From Rugalucina vietnamica (lineage: Eukaryota > Mollusca > Bivalvia > Lucinida > Lucinidae): 64,000 nucleotides of DNA. Location of the stretch: NCBI GenBank assembly GCA_964017185.1, contig OZ024880.1:43661071-43725070 (forward strand), written 5' to 3'. The position numbers and the translations under genes were made by a program. Within the stretch, counting starts at the first letter, position 1, and each line of letters starts with the position of its first letter. The notes beneath the pieces were generated by a model. The model did not search any database. It was not told the origin of the DNA and was given only the letters and a program-made list of their open reading frames with translations. This document shows positions 19,415-31,830 of this stretch, piece by piece.

Positions 19415-22204
19415 TTTGTTTGTTTGTTTTTTCATGCAAAAGACCAAAACGACAACCATTAACCAAAACCAAACTGGTTTACTTTCCCAAATATACAAAT
19501 AGAAGTACGCCTAAAAAGTTCCTGATAACATAATACTTATAGATTTTCCTCCTCAATCTTAATATACTACCAATACTCCCCCAAATCCAAAAATATGTGC
19601 ACCCTCTCTAGCTACCTTTATAAAATCAACAGTGCTCCCAACCTCTCTGAAAATGATTAGTCTTTCTCCGCTACTCCCCAAAATCAGCGATAGAGCCTCA
19701 ATTATCACGTGCCATCAATTGCGGTCGTGATGAAATTAACGTTACAGGGTCAACATGATGCTCTCCCAATCACAAACATATGCGCATCCTCCGCAGCTAC
19801 CCTTATGAAAATCAAAAGTGCTCCCCCACCTTCCTGAAAATAATAAGCTCTGCTCTCAAACTCCCCCAAGCCCCTGGTAGGGACTCAAACATCATAACAA
19901 ACCAATTGAGGTATTAATGAAATTAATGTTACCAAATAGAAATGATATATTTTAGCCAGACTGTTGTCAAACACTTCGCTTAAATTACCTAAGGCCTTGT
20001 TCCGCTTCATAGTAAGAGGCTTTGGAGATTTGTGTGAATAAATCCGGACTAGAATAGAAGAAAACAGTTCTGCAATGCTCTTAGGCTGAATACATACAGC
20101 TGCCATTTGCTAATGGCATTTCTTCTTAAAACATACATTCTCAAGTTTAGCCACTGCTTTCAGTACAGCATCGATCTTTTGAGGTTCCATGTAATCTTGA
20201 CAACGTTTGTATCGTAAACCTTAACCCATTTGTGACGAGTGAGCTAGCCCATCATTATCATTTGAGTGATTTATCGTTCATTTAAGGGAAGTTCTGCGAC
20301 GTCTTATTGTGGGCTATGATGTTTGCTTGAATACCATATACAGACTAATGTATGTCAACTCTCTTTCACATCATCAGAACAGCGTTTACATTGGCTTATA
20401 TCTTAAACTATGAGATGCAAATGTTTTCATTTGGAAGGTACCACGTTTCTTGTTTTCTACAAAGCGCAAAGATCCATGAGTTCGTCAGAGACCTTTCTAC
20501 AGCTTTGAAAATCGTAGTTTGTTTCATGGGTGTGTAATTATAACCTTCTAATCAAGATAATGTACAAGTTGCAATATAAGAGGAACTGTCTGGTTTGATC
20601 ATTCTAGCTCTAATAAAGTTTGAAGTCGATTAGTTGGAAACAAGTGCAACCCCCTCTTCTAGCAGTAAAACGAGTATACACAGGCGATTAAAGCATAATT
20701 CCTAGATTACTAATGCCAATTAAGAATGCATAAAACGTTTGAACAAATCAGATGCTAAATGATTAATGTGATTGCACAGTTGCTTTAAAAGCTCTATGAG
20801 TGTAATCTCTTGCATGGCAAGAGACATCGAGACAAAACTTAGCAGGAGAAACGTTGTAGAGATATAGGTTAAGGAGGGTCTCAATGGTGTACCTTCGGAA
20901 TCAGTAACCAGAAAAAGGGCTTAAATAGCTATTGGTAGAGGTAATTTGTTAAGTCAGTCATAAATGCAATTCCTCAATCTGTGCTGCTGTCTACCTACTT
21001 CAAGTTACGAAGATTTCCACAGCCTGTTGCCAGAGCAGGGCGACCTGTTCTTGTATAAGTTAAGGTAGCTAAGTGTATAACCTATTGCAAATATAAGATA
21101 TGGCGAGTATCTGCTGATAACGTACTGCTGTTTTGCCAGCTATCCATCATTTTATCATCATTACTAGTTGTGCTTCTCATTCATCTTCATGACCAAGCAA
21201 TTGTTATGCGTACTCATGTTTAAAATGGAAATGCACTTTCTCTTATACTATCAAACCCTCGTCTAATGAGTTCGCATCAACTTGCAGCTTGTTCATTCTG
21301 TTATTTTTTCGATCATGTGTAAGCTCTGACCTTTGCACTTCTTGTCAACTGCAAGTATGTGTATTTGTTTCAGTTCCCCGTGGAATTATACACTGCATCC
21401 ATTTGACATCTGTACATTGCATCCATTTGACATCTTTAGAGCGACACAAGAAACTATAGAGCATATGTACGTGTTCTCCTTGAACTACGAAGCTTTCTAA
21501 GAGCTATATATGCAAATTCTAAATTGCATGCATTTTCACACTAGTCGTTTTCATCAGACTAAACAGCGTTTGCATATATTAGGTTCAGTGTCTGGTTTAA
21601 TAGAAACATTAACACTCTTATATACCAGCCAAAGCCCGATATGGTCAATCTAAGTGAAAGTTGGAAGGAATAGTAAAATTTCTAAATGGTAGTTATCATG
21701 GTTTTAATGAGTACCAACATAATATATGCACACGCACTATCAAATGAGGAACTCCATACATTAATGATTTATCAACATTTAATTCTCTCATATGATGCTC
21801 CTTTTCTGCTATGCAGACTAGCACATCCTATGCATAATTTCGTGCTTCGCTTTCATTAGCAGCCTAAACTGTTTACAACCCTAGATTTAGTTAACCCTAA
21901 CTTACGATTAGGGTTCAACGAACGACTGCAAGTGTAACGACTATGTTTGAACAACCGTTATAGTTTCTGACACTGTAGAACGTGCATTGTCGCACATTGC
22001 CAACCGCTTTTTGTGCCACCTGAAGGAACAAAGGTAGTGTGAGAAGGGCTTCTATACTATATAAGTTGTATTAGTTGTAGAGACAATATATATGCAATAA
22101 TTGCTAAGTCGACTGGAAACATGCTCCAAAGAGTGTACATTGTTATTGCGGTGTATATAAATCATTGAAAAAGAATCGTGCTAACATCATATATGTCATC
22201 AACA

Positions 22205-22690
22205 ATGCTCAGGAAATGGCGCAATCGGAAAGAAATTTCCACTCCATAAACCGAGGGGTGGGAAAAAAACTAAAAAGACACTTAGATACTTATACCAGGA
22301 AAACATATCGTAAGCCGAGTGGGCACTCAGTTACCTGAACTGAACTAAAATATGAAAACATACATAAGGCTCAAACAGCACAAAAAATCGACTCCAAAAC
22401 ACAAAACAATTAGAACCACAATAGAAGTATCGCCTTATAGAAGCTCTTAATGGATTAGACGACTTTTAATATCAGATTGTAAGTGGCATATTTGCATATA
22501 ACAATTTATTCAGATTGAGAAACTATCAAGAAGTGGCATGAATTATGTCAAAGGAATAATGACACATATACCTAACAAGTTTTGGAAAGACGTGTTATTA
22601 TCTTTTAGACATTTAGGCATGATCAGTAATATAAAATTACTGGCGGGGGGGCTTATACCGGTTTTGCAGGGCCCTTACCTCACCCTCATT
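22205..22690 (-). repeat. Retroelement 3' tail copy, interrupted
   Basis: Reverse complement of the 18.9-19.2 kb tail: GAAATGGCGCAATCGG, CATATCGTAAGCCGAGTG, then after a gap of about 170 bp GATCAGTAATATAAAATTAC and CCTTACCTCACCCTCA. It lies at the start of the block inserted into the left duplication copy. Confidence 0.75.
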
Positions 22691-23485
22691 TTTAGACTGA
22701 TTACAGCCGTAGACGTTGAAATATATTCCCAAAGTACACCATGCCTTACTTTATATTATGCTGATATGCCATACCATACTTTACACTTAGCTGACTCAAA
22801 CATCTATGAGATAGTCAAAGAAGCAAAGTCATGGCCAAGAAAAATAGTCTTTAAGTGGAGTAGAATATGGTGTAACGTTTTGGTAATGCTCCGAGCGGTC
22901 CTATCCACAAATTCAACAATTAAAAACACTATATATTTTTTTCCACAGGACTGATTGTCAAATGATTGGTTATGCATATAACTACTGTACAACAAAAACT
23001 AGACTACTTTGTCTACAATCTTGATTAGGATTTCATTGAGCAATAAAAGAATCACAGAATAATCACCAGAAAACATATATACGAGTTCAAGCTGTTCTCA
23101 ACTGAGATGGTCTGAAACCTCACAGACCACTTACTGCTCAAAGACTATCCAAGTCAAACCTTCCCACAACTCTACGGTTTGCAACTCCTAGTTGCAAGGC
23201 TATCCTATAGCCTAAACGTCTATATGGCTATCTCTCTATAGCCAATATGTCTCTGGAGCTTCCCAAAAGTTTGTCTGAGACCAGCTGGTTCAAGTACCGC
23301 AATGGTCCTTTAAACCGTATAGGCCTCAGGTGTGCTCAGCACTATGATGAACTTAAGCAATGCTTTGGTCTCCAGGCCTTAGAAACCTAACACTGCCTTC
23401 AGTTCGTGCCACGAAGCTTTCTCCAGTTGACAATCACTACTGCCTTCTGCTAATTCGATCTGCACCGTCTGAATAACTGGACAGC
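22691..23485. other. Non-coding part of a 2-kb insertion
   Basis: Absent from the paralogous locus near 31015. No domain recognised in the open frames. Contains short runs such as GCTATCCTATAGCC and TATGGCTATCTCTCTATAGC. Confidence 0.5.
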
Positions 23486-23499
23486 AAGACGGCAATTCT

Positions 23500-23584
23500 A
23501 GTAGTAGTAGTAGTAGTAAAGATTAGGCTTTTAACGTCATCCTGGGCCAAACGGACTTAATCCATGTTCCCACCTCAAGGACGT
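23500..23584 (-). mobile_element. Very short retroposon with TAC-repeat tail, copy 2
   Basis: Reverse complement of the 4897-4975 unit: same first bases ACGTCCTTGAGGTGG, same body GGCCCAGGATGACGTTAAAA, and a longer TAC tail (read as TAG repeats on the plus strand at 23500-23518). It is flanked by perfect 14-bp direct repeats AAGACGGCAATTCT at 23486-23499 and 23585-23598. Confidence 0.88.
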
Positions 23585-23598
23585 AAGACGGCAATTCT

Positions 23599-24178
23599 CA
23601 ATTTTCGCTCGCTTTTATACCCATATTTGGGCTGTACCATTAGTCATCTAGGGGAACAGGTTGAACTCATAAATCTGATAAGTATGATAATTGGAGGTTT
23701 CTTTACCTTAAATCTACAAGAAAGTAAATGATTCGTATTCATACATGATATTCTGCTAAATGCTTCTTGCATTTTCATATTTCAAAGAATTAAATCTTTG
23801 GAAAACATGTCTTGTTTTCCTCATATAAAATGGTTCTGTCCATTATCAATTCATTGAGTGAGGCGTTTGATAGCAAGCGTTTATCGATCTGATTGAAACA
23901 TGGCGGCCCCCATGAAAGTTGTGAATTTCAATACGAAAACAAGGAAATACATTGCATATAAAGACATTTCAAGCAATTTCTGAATGAAAATACAATAAAT
24001 ACAGAGGGCTTCATTCGGGAGACTGGGTGTGACCATCATAGACGGTAAGTTTGCCTAGTTTGGCTTGCATGCAGCTCTCATTTCGTCACACTGGTATCAT
24101 GTATGTAATTCAAAGATGATATAGAAAAAGACATAATCTCATCAGACTTTATAAGTCTACCTCATATTCTGCAAGAAG
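23599..24178. other. Non-coding, nothing recognised
   Basis: Remainder of the block unique to the left duplication copy. Confidence 0.45.
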
Positions 24179-25221
24179 ACAAAACTAGACACAATAAAAA
24201 ACATAACCGTTGCCTTGGATAGGTCAGTCTGTACTTATTTTAACAAAAACACGTTGCACCAAGACATTTAGTTGTTAACAACTGGATTGGTAGTAACTAG
24301 CACAAAAACGTGGCATAGGTATTAAACCCTTTGCGCACTTCTCTTACAAACGTGACTGAGGTGATAAGATTCTGCACAAAAGTACCAGCCAAGTTTGAAG
24401 TAGACTTTAAATCTGCTAGGCATTACGACACAGTTCTTGAGATATATATGGAATACGTTTATGTCTTCAACGAAAGGCTACGTAAAAAGAAACTATATTA
24501 TTTCAAACTCACAAACGAAGACGCTGGTCAGCTGATAGGTTATCGTGCAACTACATGTACATGTAATGAGAGCTAAGTATTCTTTTCATGAAATATGCCA
24601 AATACGCATGTCCATATCTGAAATTTCAAGTCATTAATTCTTATTAATTCTTCGGATGCTACGCAGCTCGATTTGTAACCGAATTTGACGGAACCGCGAT
24701 GGTAGGTTTCCTCTGTCTCAACAGCATGCGGATCCTTTGATCTCCACATGCCAATCATGTGGTAACTGAATCAGACCGATTACGTCTTATGTGTGGTAGC
24801 AAATGACACTGCTGATTGGCTTATGTGCAACTAGATAGACTTCGATATTGGGACAGCATGATTTAATTATCATTCGGAGCAACTTGTAAAGTCAGAGTAC
24901 AAATGACGGTACTCAAAAGAGGATTTTCCAGTAACAGCAACACTTACAGTCATGGTGTGTCTCTTTTATGCAAATTCGTTAGCGTCACACCCGGCGTTAT
25001 TCTGTTTGCCTATGTCCCATATTTACATGTATATGAGTTAACAGCGAGGTGACTAGCTCTTTTCCAGCAACAGAGCCATATGACTAGCATAAACTAAATA
25101 ACGATGGAGAGTGCAAGAGAGAAACAAATAAAACTGCCTTGTAGAATAATGCTACATATCCAGGGGTCTTTACACTGCTTGAACTATTTTTGTTTTATTT
25201 CACCATTTCCTCTTGTACCTA

Positions 25222-25400
25222 CATCAGGAAAATATGTCCGTGAAATGTATACCCCCTTATACCCCACTTTTATATAGAAAAACTGGGGTTTGCAGGGATA
25301 TACCTTATTTTGGATCCAAAACATATATTGTGGGTACTAGTTAGAACCGCCTCATCGAGGCAGTTCTAAAGAGTGCCCACAATGTATGTTTTGAGCCAGA

Positions 25401-25448
<48 letters not shown>

Positions 25449-25508
25449 TTTCCAATGAATTTTTCAAATTTTTCTCCTGATATATTGCATGAACAAGTTT
25501 TGGTAATG
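25222..25508 (+). mobile_element. Family A MITE with poly-A expansion
   Basis: Starts CATCAGGAAAATATGTCC, has centre GTTAGAACCGCCTCATCGAG and ends AAGTTTTGGTAATG. A 39-A run (25406-25444) replaces the AAAATAAGAAAAAT arm on the right. The preceding 24986-25221 holds nothing recognised. Confidence 0.88.
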
Positions 25509-25977
25509 AAAGTATCTGTTCATGCTCCCTTATCCAACAATATGTGCATCCTCCCCAGCTACGCTTATGTAACAAATAGCGTTCCCCACCTCCCTGAAAA
25601 CAATTATCCCTTTTTTTCAACTCCCCAAAATCCCCGATAGGGTCTCAATTATCATGACAAACCAGTTGATGTGGTCTTGACGAAAAATGCGATTCTGTGA
25701 TAAAATGATATATGTTGGCCAGACTGTTGTCAAACACTTCCCTTAAATTACAAAGGCCTTGTCCCGCTTCATAATAAGAAGCTTTAGAGATTTCTCTAAA
25801 TAAATCCAGACTAGAGTAGAAGAAAACTGTACTGCAATGCTCTTAGACTGAATACACACAGCTGCCATTTGCTAATGACATTTCATCTTAAAACATTCAT
25901 TCTCAAGTTTAGCCACTGCTTCCAGCAGAGCATCGATCTTTTTTGTGGTTCCACGTAATCTTTACAACATTTGTTTC

Positions 25978-26148
25978 CATCAGGATAACATAACCGTATA
26001 ATGAATACCCACTTGTACCCCACTTTCATATAGTAAAACTGGGGTTTACAGGGGTATACATATTTTTCATATCTTTGATTCAAAACATAGATTGTGGGTA
26101 CTCGTTAGAACCGCCTCGGCGAGGCAGTATTAACATGTACCTAAACAT
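25978..26148 (+). mobile_element. Family A MITE, 3'-truncated
   Basis: Starts CATCAGGATAACATAACC and reaches the centre GTTAGAACCGCCTCGGCGAG, then breaks off into unrelated DNA after ACATGTACCTAA. Confidence 0.8.
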
Positions 26149-26670
26149 GTGCAGAAATGAAGATCAGGGGAATTAATCTGCTATAAGAAGCTTGACCATC
26201 GGATTTCCAATACCAGCGGGAGTTAGCGAGCCTAATACCTGTTATGACATTCAAGGTAGAAACTATCGCCTAGGTAATATGCCCTTAGGCATCGAATGCG
26301 CCGAGTTTGTCTATTTTTAAGGTTTAGATCTACCTGTAGAAAGGTTCAAGTAGGAGATTTGTTCCGTTTTGAAATATGACTATTGGATATCTTCATTGAC
26401 AAATATTTTATTTTGAAATGAATCAACTTTACGTTCAACATCATGGTTCTATTGATCTCTAAACTTTTAAAAGTGAGAAAAAAAGTAAAAACAAAATAAA
26501 AGTCATAATAATAATGATAATAATTATAACCAAAAAGCGCTTCTGCACATACTGATCATCGGTATCTTAAACTTTTCTATTTGAACATACTTGTAAGTCA
26601 TGAACATGCAACTCATGCAGCAAAACGATTCATTAAACTAACCACAGACGGAATAATAAGTAGGGTTCTT
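26149..26670. other. Non-coding, nothing recognised
   Basis: AT-rich, with an imperfect ATA/AAT-rich stretch at about 26500-26530. Confidence 0.45.
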
Positions 26671-26833
26671 GGTTGATGGTTGATTGGGGTTTAACGTCCC
26701 ACCAACAGCTAAAGTCACATGGAGACGGGACCTCGGTTTATAGTCCCATCCGACGGACTGGAGAAGCCCGGGATCGAACCTGCGAACCCTGGTTTACAAG
26801 GCGAGTGACATTACCACTGCACCACGGAGGCTT
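26671..26833 (-). mobile_element. tRNA-derived SINE, about 163 bp
   Basis: Read on the minus strand, the head is GCCTCCGTGGTGCAGTGGTA with a perfect pol III A box (TGGTGCAGTGG), then a perfect B box GGTTCGATCCC about 50 bp on. The tail contains GTCCGTCGGATGGGACTATA and ACCGAGGTCCCGTCTCCATG, similar to the conserved central domain of SINEs widespread in marine invertebrates. The element is flanked by near-perfect direct repeats AATAAG(T)AGGGTTC (about 26655-26668 and 26836-26848), a retroposition signature. It inserted into an older repeat (TGCACAACATGG side) also seen at 43.8 and 44.15 kb. Not an intact tRNA gene. Confidence 0.88.
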
Positions 26834-26848
26834 CTAATAAGAGGGTTC

Positions 26849-27206
26849 ATTACCCGAAATTGCACAACATGGCTCACACTTCCTCCTTGTATTCACTGCT
26901 TCCAAAAGATGTTAATATTATAATTTTATCGAAACCATTTTATCTTATATATGCTTCATCTCTTTCGCGCATTCTGATCAATATCACATATTCGCTGCGT
27001 AGTCAGCAGTCATGAAGAAATCTGCGGTGTTTCCGAAATAAAAATGCCACAATCAGATAAACTGTTTGTGTTTAGCTAATTGATTTCATGCATTCTGATC
27101 AATATCATGTGCTAATACCGGAATTGTTCCAAGACCCGAAAATATACTTTCTTGCGCTGCGACCCATTTTATGGGGTCAAATATGCAAGTGTCAAATTCA
27201 TGAAAT
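26849..27206. other. Non-coding, older repeat remnant
   Basis: Begins with TACCCGAAATTGCACAACAT, the inverse of the repeats at 43744 and 44118. The rest is unrecognised. Confidence 0.5.
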
Positions 27207-27439
27207 AGCCGCTGCATCAGAAAACTAGCCTTTTGCGTATTCGAAAACAAAGACGCAGATCAGCTGTGCAGTACTGCACAACTGACCTGCGCCTTTGTTT
27301 TCGCTACACTGTTAGCACGATTCATCTTCTTTCTAAATCCGAAATTACAAGCTTCTAGTCATCTTCCGTGTTTATACTGCCCAGTTTGTGTCGTACCTGT
27401 TCGGAAACCACATTGTAAGTTTTCTCATGATGAGACTCA
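27207..27439. mobile_element. Family B MITE
   Basis: Starts ATAGCCGCTGCATCAGAAAA, has the hairpin GACGCAGATCAGCTGTGCAG and its inverse, and ends TTTTCTCATGATGAGACTC. Confidence 0.8.
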
Positions 27440-28788
27440 AATACTGTTTTTACAGTCAAACTTCGCACCCCAAGGCTACGAAGAGAAGCACGCGTGACCG
27501 TTAAAGATGTGACAAAAAAAAAGGAAAAATGAAAAACAGACATATTCGGCAAAATGTTATGTCAAGTCAAGATAATTGACATACATGGTCAGCCGAAAGG
27601 AGAGAAAAATAAATACATACAAAGTGATTTGCCGCCCGGAATGATTCTCCATTTTTATTTCCCGGAAAACGAGATACCTAGGCTGATCAGAGTGACAGTT
27701 CCCCATATGGAGGGCAAAGGGCAATTTTGCCAGACAGTGGCTGTTTCATAACGAAAATTTCAATGCTGTAAAAACAATCATATAGAAAACATGAATGATG
27801 GAATTGAGCTAAAAGTGGCAATTTTAATTGATTGACACCTTAATCACTGCGAGTTACAGTGTGTGCACTGCTTTCGTTAAATGTCAAAACAGAGGGACAT
27901 GGTATAGGAGAAAGACGACACATTGACCAAGTATACAAAAAATCAAAAAATTTTAAATCATTTATTGAGGGTCGCATTTTTGTGCATCTTTCTTTGGGTC
28001 ATACTTATATTAATTCATTGCCTTTAATGTCGGGTACACATACTTAAAAAATATTTTTATATAAAATTAAATAAAACAAATAAATAAATGAAAATAATAA
28101 ATTATCACTATAAACTAGCGTAAGTAATTTACAATATTATGAAACATACATGTAGTGGCCATTTTCAGTAAAATCAATAGGAGTTACCTGTGAATTTCAG
28201 GCCCGATTTTGTTAAAGCGGAAAAATAAAATTTCGTTGGTCTGACATTAGGATTTTCTGAAGTTTGACCCTATTTATTTTTATAGTAGGTTTTTGCAATT
28301 TATATCTTTAGAAAGATAATTTTATCCCCTAATAGGAACCATTAAGGAAAATGCATTTTGATTTAAGAAATGATGTTTATGTAGGCATTCGTCTAGATGA
28401 GGGGGTGCTTCTTTTTGTATTTTACTATCATTTTAATAGAACATGGGTCTAACATTTGTAAGTGAGTTTGACTCAACTTTTTCTATAGCAATTTTTAAAA
28501 AAAATATATCTTCATAAAGAGGATATTTTGTAGATATATGGACTATTAAGGAAAATTAATTCATTTTAATATTTAATAGCGTTAAATGGGTTTTAAATGG
28601 CAGGTCCTATTTCGCCCCATTATATTTTGAGCACTCTACCTATCGGTATAATAATCCGATATCCAGGTAAATTTGTGCTCCATTTCTGGGCATGATCAAT
28701 GTTTTGAGCAGAAAATGTCTTCTTTTTTTTCCAATTTTTTACAGCTGAAAATTGCTACATCTATTGGATGGACAAGTTTTAATAATAG
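27440..28788. other. Non-coding, nothing recognised
   Basis: Very AT-rich. A 65-codon frame (27554-27751, plus) has no recognisable domain. Near 28670-28745 a TTTTGAGCAGAAAATG stretch may be a decayed family A arm. Confidence 0.45.
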
Positions 28789-28885
28789 TAAACTTCAACC
28801 CATTTGTGAGGAATTGGCAAGCTCATCATTATCATTCGTGTTTATTAATTTTAGGGACGTTCTGCGACGTCTCATTTGTGGCTAT

Positions 28886-29163
28886 CATCAGGATAACATG
28901 TCCGTGTAATGTATACCCCCTTAAACCCCACTTTTATATAGCAAAACTGGGGTTTGCAGGGGTATACCTATTTTTCTTATTTTTGCTCTAAAACATAGAT
29001 TGTGGGTACTCGTTAGAACCGCCTCAGCGAGGCGGTTCTAACGTGTACCCACAATCTATGTTTTGAGCAAAAATAAGAAAAATATCAACATTTTTCTGGT
29101 GAATTTTTCAATTTTTGTTACTGAAAAAATCTCTATATATTGCATGGCCAAGTTTTCGTAATG
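28886..29163 (+). mobile_element. Family A MITE, intact, with paralogous empty site
   Basis: Starts CATCAGGATAACATGTCC, has a perfect palindrome GTTAGAACCGCCTCAGCGAG plus inverse, and ends AAGTTTTCGTAATG. In the left duplication copy the flanks GGGCTAT and GATGTTTGCTTG are contiguous (about 20315-20330), so the element inserted after the duplication with at most a 2-bp (AT) duplication. Confidence 0.93.
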
Positions 29164-31830
29164 ATGATGTTTGCTTGAATACCATATACAGGCTTATGTA
29201 TGTTAATTCTCTTTCACATCATCATAACGGCGTTTACATTGGATTATATCTTAAACTATGAGATGAAAATGTTTTCATTTGGAAGGTACCACGATTCTGG
29301 TTGTAGACAAAGCACAGAGATCCATGAGTTCGTCAGAGACCTTTCTACAGCTTTGAAAATCGTAGTTTGTTTCATGGGTGTGTAATTATAACTTTCCCAT
29401 CAAGACATTGTACAAGAGGCAATATAAGAGGAATTGTCTGGTTTGCATTATTCTAGCTATAATACAGTTTGAAGTCGATTAGTTGGAAACAAGTGCAACC
29501 CCCTCTACTAGCAGTAAAACGAGTATACACAGGCGATTAAAGCATAATTCCTAGATTACTAATGCCAATTAAGAATGCATAAAACGTTTGAACAAATCAG
29601 ATTCTAAATGATTAATGTGATTGCACAGTTGCTTTACAAGCTCTATGAGAGTAAGCTCTTGCATGGCAGGAGAAAATGAGACAAAACTTAGCACTAGAAA
29701 CATTGTAGAGATATAGGTTAAAGAGGGTCTCAATGGGGTACTTTCTAAATAGGTATACAGAAAAAGGCTTAAACAGCTATTGGTAGAAGTAATTTGTTTG
29801 GTCAGTCATAAATGCAATTCCTCAATCTTTGCTCCTGTCTACCTACTTCAAGTTACAAAGATTTCTACAGCCTGTTGCCAGAGCAGGGCAACCTGTTCTT
29901 GTATAAGTTAAGGTAGCTAAGTGTATAACCTATTGCAAATATAAGATATTGTGAGTATTTGCTGATAACGTTTAGATGTTTTGCCAGATATCCATCATTT
30001 TATCATCATTAATTTTTGTGCTTCTCATTTGTCGTCATCACCAAGCAATTGTTATACGTACCCGTGTTTAAAAAATAAAAATAGACTTTCTTCGTACTGT
30101 CAAACATTCGTCTAAACGTTCGCACCAATTTTCAGTTTGTTCATTCAGTATTTGTTTTTTGATCTAATGTAAGCTCAGATCTTTGCACTTTTTATGCGTA
30201 GACAACTGCTATCTGTGTATTTGTTTCAGCTCCCCGTGGAAGTGTACATTGTATCCATTTGACATCTTTATGTTCGATAAGCGACATAAGAAACGATAAT
30301 GCATACGTATTCTCCTTGAACTACGAAGCTTTCTAAGAGCTATATGCAAATTCTAAATTGCATGCATTTTCACACTAGTCGTTTTCATCAGACTAAACAG
30401 CGTTTGCATATATTAGGTTCAGTGTCTGGGTTTAATAGAAACATCAACGCTTTTATGCCTGCCAAAGCCCGATATGGTCAATCTTGATGAGAATTGGTGA
30501 GCATTATAAAATATCTAAATGGTGGTTATGATGAGTATCAACATTATACATGCACATGCACTATGAAATAAACAAACTCCATACTTTTACGATTTAACAA
30601 CCCCTTAATTCACACATGATGTTCCTTTCCTGCTATGCAGACTTGTACATCCTATGCATTATTGCGTGTTTCGGTTTCATTAGCAGACTAACTGTTTACA
30701 ACCCTACATTTAGTTAACCCTAACGATTGGGGTTCAACGAACGACTGCAAGCATAACGACAATGTTTGAACAACCGGCACAGTGTCTGACACTGTGCAAC
30801 GGGCATTGCCACACAATTCTATGCGTTCGCTTTTGTGCCACCTGAAGGAATAAAGGTATGTATGAGGCGGACTTTTTACTACATTATATAAATTGTAGTG
30901 ATCGTATATACATGTGTATATGCTATGATTGCTAAATCGGCTTGAGACATCCCCTGTATAGTGTAATTGTTGCGTGTATAAATTTTCAAGAATCGTGCAG
31001 CATAGATAGCATCAAAACTAGACAAAACGGAAAACAAAACTACTGCCCTCGATCAGTCATATAAAATTACTGGAAGTTGAGCTCGCACTTATTTTCAAAA
31101 ATCACGTTGCCTGAAGACAACAACTGACTTTGTACACGTAGTAACTTGCACAAAAACGTAGTATAGGTTTTGAATATTTAAGAACAAAGCCTTTGCGCAC
31201 TCCTCTTTTAGGCGAAAAATGAGGTGATAAGATCCTGCACAGAAGTACCAGCCAAGTTTCATGTAGAATTTAAATCTGCTAGACATTACGACATACTTCT
31301 TAAGATATATATGGAACACACTTATGTCTTCAAAGAAGGGTTGCGAAAAGAGAAACGCTGTTTTGACATTAAAAGAAAACAGAGCAGTGGATCAGCTGTC
31401 CGGTTACCGAGAAGGTATTCGGTGCTTAACTTTCACTTTATAGACAGTACAATGCCTCATCTTCCAAAATCAGAATTTTCAGACCCCGAAACATCCTAAT
31501 CAGGTTTGTGTCAGACTTGGTCGGAATCTCGAAGACGGGTTTTCCTAGTGCAGCATTAGCGCGGATCCTTTGATCTCCACATGTCAATCACTTGGAAACC
31601 AGATAGCACAGTTGTCATTTCAGACCGATTACGTCTTATGTGTGGTCGCAAATGACACTGCTGATTGGCTTATTACCGCAGTGAATAGTGCAACTAGATA
31701 TGACTTCGAAACTAGGACAGCATGATTTAATAATTGTGAAGTACAAATGTCGGTACATGGTACTCATAGCAACCCCCACAGACTTGGTGTATCTCTTGTA
31801 TACAAATATAAGCACGATTGTTTGGTAAAG

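Larger units (their letters stand above)
19560..24985 (+). repeat. Segmental duplication 2, left copy
   Basis: Direct paralogue of about 25500-31830. The blocks 19560-20215, 20216-22202 and 24179-24985 line up in order with 25500-25975, 28790-31015 and 31020-31830. A block of about 2 kb (22203-24178) is extra here. 19560-19940 itself holds two degenerate copies of a unit of about 190 bp (CTCCCCAAAATC, CCTCCGCAGCTACCCTTATG). No gene recognised. A 61-codon frame (20352-20537) has a same-length counterpart in the other copy, but nearly all differences change the amino acid. Near 24440-24735 lies a very degenerate family B MITE present in both copies. Confidence 0.88.
25500..31830 (+). repeat. 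Segmental duplication 2, right copy
   Basis: Matches the left copy in three ordered blocks. The largest, 28790-31015, shares for example CATGAGTTCGTCAGAGACCT, GTGCAACCCCCTCT, AAGAATGCATAAAACG and CAGCGTTTGCATATATTAGG. A block of about 2.8 kb (25976-28789) and the family A MITE at 28886-29163 are extra here. The other copy carries a 22-bp tandem duplication at 21390-21434 (GCATCCATTTGACATCT twice) where this copy has one unit (about 30247). Gaps not otherwise annotated hold nothing recognised. Confidence 0.88.

Noticed and set aside
21892-21917. Telomere-like AACCCTAA ... TTAGGGTT inverted motif
   Set aside because: Only single units, inside the segmental duplication and altered in the other copy. 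No telomeric array.
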